Assembly: GCA_018828145.1 (NCBI GenBank)
Contig: JAHJWO010000041.1
Location: 62,001-126,000, forward strand
Reading direction: 5' to 3'
DNA length: 64,000 nucleotides
Source of the DNA: Alphaproteobacteria bacterium
GTDB lineage: Bacteria; Pseudomonadota; Alphaproteobacteria; Rhizobiales; Devosiaceae
Made by a program: the position numbers and the translations under genes. The notes beneath the pieces are model-generated. The model was given only the letters and a program-made list of their open reading frames with translations, was not told the origin of the DNA and made no database searches. How positions within the stretch are numbered: the stretch's first letter is position 1; the number at the start of each line of letters is the position of its first letter. Positions 53,987 to 63,137 of the stretch are shown here, in pieces.

Positions 53987-56900
53987 GTGAAGTTCTCCCG
54001 CCTCAAGCTGCATGGCTTTAAATCCTTCTCCGACGAGATGACCCTGGTCATGGAGCCGGGATTGACCGGCATTGTCGGGCCCAATGGCTGCGGCAAGTCC
54101 AACCTGGTCGAGGCCATGCGCTGGGTGATGGGCGAAAGCTCCTACAAGGCCATGCGCGCCTCGGGCATGGATGACGTGATCTTTTCGGGCTCGGGCAATC
54201 GGCCGGCGCGCAATTCGGCCGAAGTCACGCTTGTCCTCGACAACAGTGATCGCACCGCACCAGCGGCCCTCAACAATGCCGACATTCTCGAAGTCACCCG
54301 CCGCATCGAGCGCGAGGCCGGCTCGGTCTATCGCGTCAATGGCAAGGAAGTGCGCGCCCGCGACGTGCAGCTGCTGTTTGCCGATGCCTCGACCGGCGCC
54401 CATTCGCCGGCCATGGTGCGGCAGGGGCAGATCGGCGAGCTGATCGCCGCCAAGCCCACCGCCCGCCGCGCTCTGCTCGAAGAAGCGGCCGGGATCTCGG
54501 GGCTGCATTCCCGCCGGCATGAGGCCGAGCTGCGGCTGCGCGCGGCCGAGGCCAATCTCGAGCGCGTCGACGACATCATCGCCCAGGTCGAGACCCAGCT
54601 CGAAACCCTCAAGCGCCAGGCGCGCCTCGCCACCCGCTATCGCTCGCTCAGCGGCGACATCCGCCGCGCCGAGGCGACGCTATATCATATCCGCTGGGTG
54701 GCGGCCCGCTTCGCCGAGAAGGAAACCGAGGCGCAGCAGGCCGTGCTGGTGCGCGAACTGGCCGATGCCACCCATCTCGAATTGCAGGCGCAGAAAAAGC
54801 TCGAAGCCGCCGATGCTGCGCTGCAGCCATTGCGTGACCGCGAAGCCGTCACCGGCGCCGTGCTGCAGCGCTATACGATCCTTGCCGAACAGCTGGCCGA
54901 GGAATCCCGCCGCGCCAGCCAGCGCCGCGCCGAGCTGGAAGATCGCATCCGCCAGCTCGCCGCCGACGGCACGCGCGAGCGTGACCTCGTGGCCGAGGCC
55001 GAGACGACGCTGGCCGCCTATGGCGAGGAACAGGCGCGGCTCGCCGCCGACGGTGAGGCCGCGCAGGCCGATTTCGACCGCGCCCGCGCCGAGGCCGATG
55101 CCGCCCGCGCGGCCGTTGCCAGCGCGGAAGGTGACGCGCGCAGCGCGGCCGATCTCCTGGCCCAGGTCCGCGCGCGCCGGGCGCAAGCGATCCGCTCGGC
55201 GCAGGACGCCGCCGCGCGCATCCAGCGACTGACGCAGCAGGCGGCCGAGGTCGAACGCGAAGCGCAAAGCGTTGCCGCCAGCCTCGATGCCGACGAGACC
55301 CTCTCCAATAAGCGCAGTGCCCTGGCCGCCGCACAGGCCGCCACTGCGGAAGCCGAAGCCGCCGCCCTCGTCGCCGAAGAAGTCGCTGCCGGTTCCCAGG
55401 CCAAGCTCGACGCCGCCCGCCCGCGCCTTGCCGAAATCGAGGCCGCGCTCAACCGGCTCGAAGCCGAGGCGGCGACGCTGGCCAAGATGCTCAATGTCGG
55501 CTCGGGCCTGTGGCCGGCCATTGTCGACCAGCTCAAGGTGACGCCGGGCTATGAGACCGCGCTCGGCGCGGCTCTGGGCGATGACCTTGAAGCCAGTTCC
55601 GATGCCGGCGCGCCGATGCACTGGTCGGTGCCGGTCGATCACAGCGATGACGCCGCCCTGCCCCAGGCTGCCGAGCCGCTGTCGCGCTATGTCACCGGCA
55701 GCGCCCTGCTCAAGCGGCGGCTCGACCAGATCGGGCTGATCGACGCGGCGGATGGTCCGGGGCTGATGCATGCGCTCAAGCCCGGCCAGCGGCTGGTGAC
55801 GCTCGATGGCGCCCTCTGGCGCTGGGACGGCTTCGTCTCGGCCGCGGACGCACCGAGTGCCGCCGCGCAGCGCTTGGCGCAACGCAATCGCCTCACCGAC
55901 CTGGACGAGGAAATCGCCCGCGCCAAGGGCGAGCGCAATGCGCATAAGCGCGACGTGGAGGCGCTGACCGGGGCACTCGACATGGCCCGGCAGCAGGAGC
56001 GCGGGCGCCGCGAGGCCTGGCGCGCGGCGCAGCATGCCATTGGCGCGGCGCAGGCCGAGGTCGACAAGGCGCAGCGCGCCATCGGCGACCTCACCACGCG
56101 CCAGTCGGCGCTGGAAGAGGCCCGTATCCGCCTCGCCGCCAGCCTCAGCGAGGCCGAGGCCATTCGCGCCGAGGCCGAACAGGCCCTGGCAGAAGCCGGC
56201 ACCGAGGACGATGCCGCCCAGCGCGCCGAGGCCAGCCAATCCATTCTCACCACGGCCCGCGACCGGGCCGACCAGGCCCGGCTCAAGCTGGGCAGTTTCG
56301 AGACGGCGGCGCGGATGCGCGAGAGCCGTCTCGCCCAGCTCGAGCGCGATAGCCAGAGCTGGCAGCGTCGCCGCGAGGGCGCGCTGGCGCAGCTGTCGAC
56401 ACTGGACCAGCGCAGCGCCGAAGTCAGCGCCCAACTGGCCGGCGTCAATGAAACACCCGATGGGTTCGTGGCGCGGCGTGCGCAGCTCGAGGACCAGATC
56501 GAGCAGGCCAAGATCGACCACAAGGCGGCCGGCGACAGCCTGAGCGTCGCGCAATCCGGCTATCGCGAGGCCGACAAGGCCCTCAAGACCGCCAGCGATA
56601 TCCTGGCCAATGCCCGGATCGAACTGACGCGCATCGAGGAGCGCGCCAAGGGCTTCATCGCCCAGCGCCAGCAGATCGAGCGGCAGATCGAGGAAGTGCT
56701 CGACATTCCCGCCAGCAAGACGCTTGAAGCCTCGGGCATCCGCCCCGAGGAGGCGCTGCCTTCGGAAGCCGCCATCGAGCAGAAGGTGGACCGCCTCAAG
56801 GCCGAGCGCGAGCGGCTGGGCGGGGTCAATCTCTCGGCCGAAAAGGAAGCCATCGAGGTTCAGGAAAAGCTCGATGCCATGGTGCGCGACAAGACCGACC

Positions 56901-57442
56901 TGATCGAGGCCATTGCCAAGCTGCGCACCGGCATCCAGTCGCTCAACCGCGAGGGCCGCGCCCGGCTCAACGACGCCTTCGTCAAGGTCAATGCGCATTT
57001 CCAGGAGCTGTTCACCACGCTGTTCGGCGGTGGCACGGCCGAGCTGAGCTTTGTCGAGAGCGACGATCCGCTCGAAGCGGGCCTTGAAATCATCGCCCGT
57101 CCGCCGGGCAAGAAGCCGCAGACCATGACCCTGCTGTCGGGTGGCGAGCAGGCACTGACTGCCATGAGCCTGATCTTTGCAGTATTCCTCACCAATCCGG
57201 CGCCGATCTGCGTGCTTGACGAGGTCGATGCGCCGCTCGACGATGCCAATGTCGAGCGCTTCTGCAACCTGCTCGACAGCATGCGGCAGCGCACCCATAC
57301 GCGCTTCATGGTCATCACCCACAATCCGATCACCATGAGCCGGGTGGATCGCCTGTTCGGCGTCACTATGGCCGAGCGCGGTGTGAGCCAGCTGGTCTCG
57401 GTGGACCTGACGACGGCCGAGAGTTTCCGCGAGGCGAGCTAG
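53987..57442 (+). CDS. smc: Chromosome segregation protein SMC
   Basis: 1151 residues, GTG start giving the standard MKFSRLKLHGFKSF. Walker A GPNGCGKSN at 31-39, Q-loop region, long coiled coil, a hinge near 510-650 (GYETALGAALGDDLEA ... RQDGFVSAADAPS-like segment), second coiled coil, then signature LSGGEQALTAMSLIFAVF and Walker B VLDEVDAPLDDANVERF near the end. Works as the ATP-driven ring of the Smc-ScpAB complex that compacts and separates chromosomes. scpA/scpB are not in the window. The stop overlaps that of the convergent DUF1353 gene. Confidence 0.98.
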   Translation: MKFSRLKLHGFKSFSDEMTLVMEPGLTGIVGPNGCGKSNLVEAMRWVMGESSYKAMRASGMDDVIFSGSGNRPARNSAEVTLVLDNSDRTAPAALNNADILEVTRRIEREAGSVYRVNGKEVRARDVQLLFADASTGAHSPAMVRQGQIGELIAAKPTARRALLEEAAGISGLHSRRHEAELRLRAAEANLERVDDIIAQVETQLETLKRQARLATRYRSLSGDIRRAEATLYHIRWVAARFAEKETEAQQAVLVRELADATHLELQAQKKLEAADAALQPLRDREAVTGAVLQRYTILAEQLAEESRRASQRRAELEDRIRQLAADGTRERDLVAEAETTLAAYGEEQARLAADGEAAQADFDRARAEADAARAAVASAEGDARSAADLLAQVRARRAQAIRSAQDAAARIQRLTQQAAEVEREAQSVAASLDADETLSNKRSALAAAQAATAEAEAAALVAEEVAAGSQAKLDAARPRLAEIEAALNRLEAEAATLAKMLNVGSGLWPAIVDQLKVTPGYETALGAALGDDLEASSDAGAPMHWSVPVDHSDDAALPQAAEPLSRYVTGSALLKRRLDQIGLIDAADGPGLMHALKPGQRLVTLDGALWRWDGFVSAADAPSAAAQRLAQRNRLTDLDEEIARAKGERNAHKRDVEALTGALDMARQQERGRREAWRAAQHAIGAAQAEVDKAQRAIGDLTTRQSALEEARIRLAASLSEAEAIRAEAEQALAEAGTEDDAAQRAEASQSILTTARDRADQARLKLGSFETAARMRESRLAQLERDSQSWQRRREGALAQLSTLDQRSAEVSAQLAGVNETPDGFVARRAQLEDQIEQAKIDHKAAGDSLSVAQSGYREADKALKTASDILANARIELTRIEERAKGFIAQRQQIERQIEEVLDIPASKTLEASGIRPEEALPSEAAIEQKVDRLKAERERLGGVNLSAEKEAIEVQEKLDAMVRDKTDLIEAIAKLRTGIQSLNREGRARLNDAFVKVNAHFQELFTTLFGGGTAELSFVESDDPLEAGLEIIARPPGKKPQTMTLLSGGEQALTAMSLIFAVFLTNPAPICVLDEVDAPLDDANVERFCNLLDSMRQRTHTRFMVITHNPITMSRVDRLFGVTMAERGVSQLVSVDLTTAESFREAS

Positions 57443-57942
57443 GGGCCGGTCACATAACGTTCAGTCGCCTCGCTGACCATGGCCGCCCGGTTCTCGCGCC
57501 AGCCCCCTGAGCCGCCCAGGCGAACGGCAGCGTAGATCAGCCTGCGGGCGAACCAGCCCACGCCGCGATTTTCCATCGCCTCTTCCATGATCCGGTCGGC
57601 TTCCAGCCGGCTATAGGGTTCGGGGCGGGTAATGGAGGGCGGATGCTTCTTCCATTTGCCGGTGCCGCCGGTGGAATAGAGGTAGTCGTGGATGATGGCG
57701 GCCTTGACCCAGGGCCCATCCGGCGGGATCAGGATCCAGGCCCAGCGCGGGACCGATGCCAGATCGGTGACGAAACCCGCCGGCACCGTGATGGTGTGCT
57801 GCCGGTCGCCGGGGTGGTAGGTCAATGGGTCATGCATGCCCCACAGGCTCCGCCCCTCCTTGATGGATGGCGCAATCTTGTTGTCCAGCAGCACCAGAAC
57901 CAGCTTGCCGCTAAATCTGTCGACCTTCTCAGCCCCTGCCAT
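57439..57942 (-). CDS. DUF1353 domain protein
   Basis: 167 residues from ATG 57942, preceded by GGGGAGG; a longer frame upstream is not supported. DUF1353 markers: TITVPAGFVTDLASVPRWAWILIPPDGPW (key pieces VPAGFVTDLASVP and RWAWILIPP), AAIIHDYLYSTGG and ADRIMEEAM. The family is found in phages and many bacteria, with unknown function; the HDYLY segment may be an active or metal site. No other phage-like gene is nearby. Convergent with smc. Confidence 0.88.
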   Translation of the reverse strand: MAGAEKVDRFSGKLVLVLLDNKIAPSIKEGRSLWGMHDPLTYHPGDRQHTITVPAGFVTDLASVPRWAWILIPPDGPWVKAAIIHDYLYSTGGTGKWKKHPPSITRPEPYSRLEADRIMEEAMENRGVGWFARRLIYAAVRLGGSGGWRENRAAMVSEATERYVTGP

Positions 57943-58206
57943 GCCAACCTCCCCGCACGGATAAAGGCATTGAATGCCATGACCGGCACGAGGGCAAGCT
58001 GGGATCTCCCCTTGCCGTCCCCAACTTATCCCCGCCTCCAGAACCTGTGGCACAATCCTCCCCATCACTCCGCATGGGCGGCCTGCAGGCGAACAGTGGC
58101 GGGGTGAGCCGGGCGCGGGTTTTGCCTCCCGCGCAGGTTCGAGACCTGGCCGCACGTTGGCGAGCGACCATCGTGCGCGATAACCGGGACTGTTCCAAAA
58201 ACCGGC

Positions 58207-58265
58207 ACCCCGAGGCGGTTGGCGTCTCGTTTTTAAATTACCAGAGGCGATGGCCGCCTCGGGGT
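58207..58265. repeat. Long hairpin in the atp upstream region
   Basis: Arms ACCCCGAGGCGG and CCGCCTCGGGGT, 12 bp and perfect, with a 35-base loop containing TTTTTAAATTA; G-U pairs could extend the stem inward. Could be a terminator remnant, a repeat unit or part of a small RNA. Confidence 0.6.
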
Positions 58266-58437
58266 CCGTCCATCTCGAAAACCGCGCTGCAGGCGGCGCG
58301 TCCGCACGTCCCTGGGAGACAGAATCCCCCCGTCCCCGCCCCGACTTCGCCACGATCGCCGGTGGACAGCATGCCGCACCCCTGCGACAAGCTGAATTGC
58401 CATTACAGATCAACAACTTACGGTCGGTAAGGTTGTC

Positions 58438-58466
58438 TTGACACTCTCAGACCCCACCACTATGTT
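58438..58466 (+). promoter_or_regulatory. Sigma-70 promoter for the atp operon
   Basis: TTGACA, 17-base spacer, TATGTT. The -35 box is a perfect consensus. It is about 64 bases upstream of the atpI start and fits constitutive high expression. Confidence 0.75.
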
Positions 58467-58529
58467 GCGCGCGACTTAAAAGGGCGTCCCGGAAACTCCG
58501 GGGGAAAGCCGGCCAGGGGGAGCGCGCGG

Positions 58530-58919
58530 ATGGTAAAACCGCAAGATACCGAAGGTCGGCCGGACAGCGCCGAAGGGGTGACGCGCGATCTTGCATCACG
58601 CATCGCCTCGGCCAAGCGGGAACGCGATATCGAGGACAACAGAACCTCGAGGGACGCCTCCCCGGAGATGAGCGGTATGGCGCGCGGCATGCGCATCGGT
58701 ACCGAGTTCATCGCCGCGATCCTGGTGGGGGCCGTTATCGGCTATCTCATCGATCTTGGCCTGGGGACCAGCCCCTGGGGCTTGCTCATCATGTTGCTGA
58801 TGGGCTTCGCCGCTGGAATACTCAATGTCACCCGCGTGGTGGCGCAGATGAATGCCGCTTCGCCTCCCCCGCCGGGGTCCGATCTGGGACCCGACGTGGA
58901 AGACGAGGCAGACAAATGA
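58530..58919 (+). CDS. atpI: ATP synthase accessory protein AtpI
   Basis: 129 residues, AGGGGGAG upstream. A hydrophilic N-terminal region is followed by two membrane spans (GTEFIAAILVGAVIGYLIDLGL and WGLLIMLLMGFAAGILNV) with SPWGLLI between, as in AtpI/Atp1. It aids c-ring assembly and possibly Mg2+ uptake. First gene of the F0 operon; stop 21 bp before atpB. Confidence 0.93.
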   Translation: MVKPQDTEGRPDSAEGVTRDLASRIASAKRERDIEDNRTSRDASPEMSGMARGMRIGTEFIAAILVGAVIGYLIDLGLGTSPWGLLIMLLMGFAAGILNVTRVVAQMNAASPPPPGSDLGPDVEDEADK

Positions 58920-58940
58920 TGACGCTTAGAGGGCACCATC

Positions 58941-59717
58941 TTGGCCGGTACTGATCCGATCCACCAGTTCGTCATCTATGACATCGCGAAGCTGTTCACC
59001 GTTGGCGGTGACGGCACCGAAGGCAGTGGCGTCACCTTCGCCTTCACCAATTCGGCGCTGTTCATGGTCGCCACCGTGGCGATCGTGTCGCTCTATATGA
59101 TCATGGCGACCGGCGCGAAGCGCGTGGTCCCCGGCCGGGCGCAGCTCGTGGCGGAGCTCATGTACGAGTTCGTGGCCAATATGGTGCGAAGTGCCGCCGG
59201 CACCGCGGGCATGAAATTCTTCCCGCTGGTGTTCAGCCTGTTCACCTTCATCCTCGTGGCCAATATGCTCGGCATGGTGCCCTATTTCTTCACTGTCACC
59301 AGCCACATCATCGTCACCTTCGCGCTGTCGATGCTGGTCTTCCTGACCGTGGTGATCTACGGCTTCGTCAAGAACGGCCCGAAATTCCTCAAGCTGTTCG
59401 TGCCCTCGGGCGTGCCCGGCTATATCCTTCCCATCGTGGCGCCGATCGAGTTCATCTCCTTCATGAGCCGCCCGATCTCGCTCTCCGTGCGTCTGTTCGG
59501 CAATATCCTGGCCGGCCACATCACGCTCAAAGTCTTCACCGGCTTCATCGTCACCATGTCCAGCCTGGGTTTCCTCGGCATTCTTGGTTCGGCGCTGCCG
59601 CTGATCATGGCCATTGCGCTCACTGGCCTCGAGTTTCTCGTCGGTGCCGTTCAGGCTTACGTCTTCGCCGTCCTGACCTGCATGTATCTCAACGACGCGA
59701 TCCACCCGTCTCACTAA
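58941..59717 (+). CDS. atpB: ATP synthase F0 subunit a
   Basis: 258 residues from a TTG start; the ATGs at 58915/58918 are out of frame or overlap atpI. Starts [11 protein letters not shown] as in other alphaproteobacteria. Five to six membrane spans; the essential Arg184 lies in [13 protein letters not shown]. Forms the proton half-channels against the c ring. RBS AGAGGG precedes the TTG. Confidence 0.96.
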   Translation: MAGTDPIHQFVIYDIAKLFTVGGDGTEGSGVTFAFTNSALFMVATVAIVSLYMIMATGAKRVVPGRAQLVAELMYEFVANMVRSAAGTAGMKFFPLVFSLFTFILVANMLGMVPYFFTVTSHIIVTFALSMLVFLTVVIYGFVKNGPKFLKLFVPSGVPGYILPIVAPIEFISFMSRPISLSVRLFGNILAGHITLKVFTGFIVTMSSLGFLGILGSALPLIMAIALTGLEFLVGAVQAYVFAVLTCMYLNDAIHPSH

Positions 59718-59783
59718 CTACCAGTCACGGCGGGCTGTTCCGCCAGAACCCCCGCTTAAAAAGTCGCTTGAAAGGACTAAAAA

Positions 59784-60011
59784 ATGGAAGCTGAAGCCGC
59801 AAAGTACATCGGTGCCGGTATTGCTTGTTTCGGTATGGCCGGTGCCGCCATTGGCGTGGCCAACATCTTCGGCAACTTCCTGTCGGGCGCCCTGCGCAAC
59901 CCGTCGGCTGCTCCGAGCCAGTTCTCGAACCTGATCTTCGGCTTCGCCGTGACCGAAGCTCTGGGCATCTTCTCGTTCCTGGTTGCCCTGATCCTGCTGT
60001 TCGTCGTCTAA
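59784..60011 (+). CDS. atpE: ATP synthase F0 subunit c
   Basis: 75 residues, a two-helix hairpin. The proton-carrying Glu58 is in [12 protein letters not shown]; the polar loop is RNPSAAPSQ and the first helix has the small-residue pattern [24 protein letters not shown] upstream of the ATG. Forms the rotating c ring. Confidence 0.97.
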   Translation: MEAEAAKYIGAGIACFGMAGAAIGVANIFGNFLSGALRNPSAAPSQFSNLIFGFAVTEALGIFSFLVALILLFVV

Positions 60012-60109
60012 GACCAGCGTCGATCACGCTTTTCGCAGCCGGGCCTGGTCCGGCTGCGTGCACTTCTCCGGCTCCGGCCGGCTGACCGGATTTAACGGGA
60101 CCTCACCTG

Positions 60110-60745
60110 ATGGTAACGCAAGCCTACGCCCAAGAAGCGGTTGCACCGGCCGAAGAGCACGTCGAAGGCGCTGAAGGCGCCGTCGACGCGACCCACGCCG
60201 ATCCCACCGCCGATACCCATGCCACGACCGAAGCCCATGGCGGCGAGCATGGTTCGGACGTGTTCCCGCCCTTCGATCCGGCGACCTTTCCCAGCCAGCT
60301 GCTGTGGCTGACCATTACATTCGCCGCGCTCTACCTGCTGATGAGCCGGGTTGCCCTGCCCCGCATCGGCGGCATCCTTGCCAACCGCAAGGCCATCATC
60401 GATGCCGATCTGGCAGCGGCCGATGCCTCGCGCCAGAAGACCGACGCGGCCATTGCCGCCTATGAATCGGCGCTGGCCGCGGCCAAGTCCAAGGCCCAGG
60501 GCATTGCCAATGAGAGCCGCGAAGCCATCCAGGCGGACCTCGCCGCCAAGCGCAGCGCCGTCGAGACCGATCTCGCCGCCAAGGTGACTGCTGCCGAAGC
60601 CCGCATCAATGTCACCAAGACCGAAGCACTGACCCATGTCGACGAGATCGCCACGACCACGGCGCAGACCGTCGTGACCCAGCTGGTCGGCGACGTATCG
60701 GCTGACAGCGTCCGCGCCGCGGTCGCCAAGGCGAGCAAGGAGTAA
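60110..60745 (+). CDS. ATP synthase F0 subunit b'
   Basis: 211 residues. N-terminal region of ~50 residues is rich in Ala, His and Glu (EEHVEGAEGAVDATHADP), then FPPFDPATFPSQLLWLTITFAALYLLMSRVALPRI as the membrane span (key piece LLWLTITFAALYLLM), then a long coiled coil. This b' form pairs with AtpF as a hetero-dimeric stator, as in photosynthetic and other alphaproteobacteria. Often named atpG or atpF2. Five bases before atpF. Confidence 0.94.
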   Translation: MVTQAYAQEAVAPAEEHVEGAEGAVDATHADPTADTHATTEAHGGEHGSDVFPPFDPATFPSQLLWLTITFAALYLLMSRVALPRIGGILANRKAIIDADLAAADASRQKTDAAIAAYESALAAAKSKAQGIANESREAIQADLAAKRSAVETDLAAKVTAAEARINVTKTEALTHVDEIATTTAQTVVTQLVGDVSADSVRAAVAKASKE

Positions 60746-60750
60746 GCGAC

Positions 60751-61236
60751 ATGGAATGGCTCGATAACAGCTTCTACGCGCTTGTCGCCCTCGTCATCTT
60801 CCTGGCGCTGACGCTCTATTTCGGCATCCCCCGGATTGTCGGCAAGATGCTCGACGGCCAGATCAAGAAGATCGCCGACGACCTGGCCGAGGCCAAGAAG
60901 CTGCGCGAGGAAGCCGCCGCCCTGCTCGTTGAATATGAGCAGAAGCGCGTGGCCGCCGAAAGCGAGGCCGAAGGCATCATCGCCGCCGCCAAGGAAGAGG
61001 CTGCCCGCCTCACCGCCGAGGCCCAGGTGTCGCTGGCCGATCTGGTCACCCGCCGCACCAAGGCGGTAGAAGACAAGATCGCCCAGGCAGAGGCCCAGGC
61101 CGTCGCCGAAGTGCGCGCCCGCTCGGCCGATGTCGCCATCGAGGCAGCTCGCCTGGTACTGACCGACGAAATGAACCGCAAGGGCGGCCAGGTCGTGGAC
61201 ACTGCCATTGCCGATGTGGCCAACCGGCTGAACTAA
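60751..61236 (+). CDS. atpF: ATP synthase F0 subunit b
   Basis: 161 residues. Short N-terminal membrane helix (FYALVALVIFLALTLYFGI), then a coiled coil rich in Glu, Lys and Ala (AEAKKLREEAAALLVEYEQKR). Second stator strand. Last gene before a strong terminator. The F1 genes are elsewhere, as is normal in this group. Confidence 0.96.
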   Translation: MEWLDNSFYALVALVIFLALTLYFGIPRIVGKMLDGQIKKIADDLAEAKKLREEAAALLVEYEQKRVAAESEAEGIIAAAKEEAARLTAEAQVSLADLVTRRTKAVEDKIAQAEAQAVAEVRARSADVAIEAARLVLTDEMNRKGGQVVDTAIADVANRLN

Positions 61237-61257
61237 GGTTCGTCGCAGAGAATTTGG

Positions 61258-61290
61258 AAGGGCGGGCAGTTATGCCCGCCCTTTTCGTTT
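61258..61290 (+). terminator. Rho-independent terminator of the atp operon
   Basis: AAGGGCGGGCA-gtta-TGCCCGCCCTT followed by TTCGTTT, an 11-bp perfect stem 21 bases after the atpF stop. It separates the atp operon from the glycine riboswitch. Confidence 0.93.
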
Positions 61291-61345
61291 GGCGCTACAA
61301 TGGCCGGATTGACGCCCCGCGGAATCTCCACCATGGTGCCGGTGA

Positions 61346-61519
61346 CTGCGGGAGAGACTGGATTTCTCCGGCGCCGAAGGAGCAACCGCCCCGGAAACTC
61401 TCAGGCCAAAGGACCGCCGTCAGGTCAACAACTCTGGAAAGCGGACCGGGTCATCCGGTCCCACCGAAGGAGCAACCAGCGCTCAGCTGGGAAATCTCTC
61501 AGGTGTCGAGGACAGAGGG
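61346..61519 (+). promoter_or_regulatory. Tandem glycine riboswitch (gcvT motif), two aptamers
   Basis: Aptamer 1, about 61346-61425: CTGCGGGAGAGACTGG, GCCGAAGGAGCAACCGCC and GGAAACTCTCAGGCCAAAGGACCG. Aptamer 2, about 61430-61519: CTCTGGAAAGCGGACCGGG, CACCGAAGGAGCAACCAGC and GGGAAATCTCTCAGGTGTCGAGGACAGAGGG. The doubled GCCGAAGGAGCAA and CTCTCAGG-n-GGAC blocks are diagnostic. Glycine binding normally favours expression of the cleavage-system genes downstream. Confidence 0.93.
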
Positions 61520-61565
61520 GGCACGGATTTCGCCGCAGGGCGAAGCTAGTCGTGCCGCCTTTTTC
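61520..61565 (+). terminator. Expression-platform terminator of the glycine riboswitch
   Basis: GGCACG...CGTGCC with an inner TTCGCC-gcag-GGCGAA, followed by GCC and five T. It lies between aptamer 2 and the gcvT ATG, so ligand state can decide read-through. Confidence 0.75.
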
Positions 61566-61583
61566 ATTTTCCGGGAAGTGTTG

Positions 61584-62753
61584 ATGGCCGAAACCTCAGC
61601 CGATAACCTCAAGACCACGCCGCTCTATGAGCGCCACGTCGCTGCCAATGGCCGCATGGTGCCCTTCGGCGGCTATAGCCTGCCGGTGCAATATCCGAGC
61701 GGCATCATGACCGAACACAAATGGACGCGCGAGCAGGCGGGCCTGTTCGACGTGAGCCATATGGGCCCCAGCTTCCTGACGCTCAGCAATCCCAGCGGCG
61801 ATGCCGAAGCCGACCATGCCGCCGTAGCCGCATTGATCGAGCCACTGATCTGCGGCGACATTGCCGGCCTCAAGCCCGGCAATATCCGCTACACCCTGCT
61901 GCTGAATGACCAGGGTGGCACGATCGATGACCTGATGGTCGGCCGCTCGCCACTCTTCGGCGGGGCGCTCTATATCGTCGTCAATGCCGGCACCAAGGAG
62001 GGCGACTTCGTCCTCATCGAAGCGGCCGCCGGCGACAAGGCCAAGCTGATGCGGGCCGACGCCGACAATGCCCTGCTGGCCCTGCAGGGTCCCGAAGCTG
62101 TCAATGTCATTGCCCAGATCGCACCGGGCGCAGTCGAGCTCAGCTTCATGCAATATGCCCCCTTCGAATGGGGCGGTGAACGGCTGATCATCTCGCGCGC
62201 CGGCTATACCGGGGAAGATGGCTTTGAAATCCTCGTCTCCGCCGCCAATGCCCCCAAGCTTTGGGATGCGCTGCTGGCGGATGATCGCGTCAAGCCGATC
62301 GGGCTGGGCGCGCGCGACAGCCTGCGGCTCGAGGCCGGGCTGCCGCTCTATGGCCACGACCTCAACGAGACCATCTCACCCACCGAAGCCGATCTCGGCT
62401 TTGCCGTTTCCAATCGCCGCCGCGAGGCTGCCGATTTCCCCGGCGCCTCGCGCATCCTCGCCGAGCGCGAGGGCAAGCTGTCCAGGATCCGCGTCGGCCT
62501 GATCGTCGAAGGCGCCCCGGCCCGCGAAGGCGCCGAAATTCTCGATGCCGCCGGCGCCGCGATTGGCTTCGTCACCAGTGGTGGCTTCGCCCCGTCGCTG
62601 GGCAAGGCCATCGCCCTTGGTTTCGTGCCACCGGCCCATGCCACGCATGGCACCAAGCTGCAGGTGTCGGTCCGCGGCCGTGCCCAGCCGGCCGAGGTGG
62701 TTCCGACCCCCTTCGTGCCACATCGTTATTTCCGCAAGCCCAAAGCCAGTTGA
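61584..62753 (+). CDS. gcvT: Glycine cleavage system T protein (aminomethyltransferase)
   Basis: 389 residues from ATG 61584; the same frame stays open through the riboswitch, so a longer call from 61254 would be an error. Starts LKTTPLYERHVAANGRMVPFGG; contains GLFDVSHMG (catalytic Asp region), DLMVGRSP and GLGARDSLRLEAGLPLYGHDL. Transfers the methylene of the lipoyl-bound aminomethyl group to tetrahydrofolate, releasing ammonia. First gene of gcvT-gcvH-gcvPA. Confidence 0.97.
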   Translation: MAETSADNLKTTPLYERHVAANGRMVPFGGYSLPVQYPSGIMTEHKWTREQAGLFDVSHMGPSFLTLSNPSGDAEADHAAVAALIEPLICGDIAGLKPGNIRYTLLLNDQGGTIDDLMVGRSPLFGGALYIVVNAGTKEGDFVLIEAAAGDKAKLMRADADNALLALQGPEAVNVIAQIAPGAVELSFMQYAPFEWGGERLIISRAGYTGEDGFEILVSAANAPKLWDALLADDRVKPIGLGARDSLRLEAGLPLYGHDLNETISPTEADLGFAVSNRRREAADFPGASRILAEREGKLSRIRVGLIVEGAPAREGAEILDAAGAAIGFVTSGGFAPSLGKAIALGFVPPAHATHGTKLQVSVRGRAQPAEVVPTPFVPHRYFRKPKAS

Positions 62754-62763
62754 GAGGCCAGCC

Positions 62764-63129
62764 ATGACCACCAAGTTCACCCCTGACCACGAATATATCC
62801 GCGTCGAGGGTTCGACCGGCATTGTGGGGATCACGCCCTATGCGCAGGAAGCGCTGGGCGACATCGTCTTTGTCGAACTGCCCGCCGTCGGCAAGGTGCT
62901 CAAGAAGGGCGACGAGGCCGCCGTCGTCGAAAGCGTCAAGGCCGCTTCGGAAATCTACGCCCCTGTCTCGGGCACCGTGACCGAAGTCAACCAAGAGCTC
63001 TCGGGCAATCCGGGCCTGATCAATGCCGATCCGGAGGCGACCGGCTGGATCTACAAGATCGCCATTGCCGATGCCGGCGAGATCGACGGCCTGCTCGATG
63101 ACGCCGCCTATGCCGACCTGACGAAGTAA
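62764..63129 (+). CDS. gcvH: Glycine cleavage system H protein
   Basis: 121 residues, 10 bp after gcvT. Lipoyl-carrier: lipoylated Lys59 in AVVESVKAASEIYAPVSG, start FTPDHEYIRVEG, and DLGYIVFVELP-type GDIVFVELPAVG. Shuttles the aminomethyl intermediate between P, T and L proteins. Confidence 0.98.
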   Translation: MTTKFTPDHEYIRVEGSTGIVGITPYAQEALGDIVFVELPAVGKVLKKGDEAAVVESVKAASEIYAPVSGTVTEVNQELSGNPGLINADPEATGWIYKIAIADAGEIDGLLDDAAYADLTK

Positions 63130-63137
63130 GAGGCCCC

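Larger units (their letters stand above)
57943..58529. other. 587-bp non-coding region upstream of the ATP synthase operon
   Basis: Only short, unconvincing frames are present. Visible structure: a long hairpin at 58207-58265, a well-formed sigma-70 promoter at 58438-58466, and a T-arm-like CAGG-ttcgaga-CCTG at 58135-58149 that lacks the rest of a tRNA. The remainder shows nothing I can name. Confidence 0.6.

Noticed and set aside
54680..57322. 880-codon minus-strand ORF inside smc
   Set aside because: Antisense of a complete, well-conserved smc gene with low-complexity Gly/Leu/Arg composition.
58120..58160. T-arm-like CAGG-ttcgaga-CCTG suggesting a tRNA
   Set aside because: No matching acceptor stem, anticodon arm or D arm can be built around it within tRNA length.
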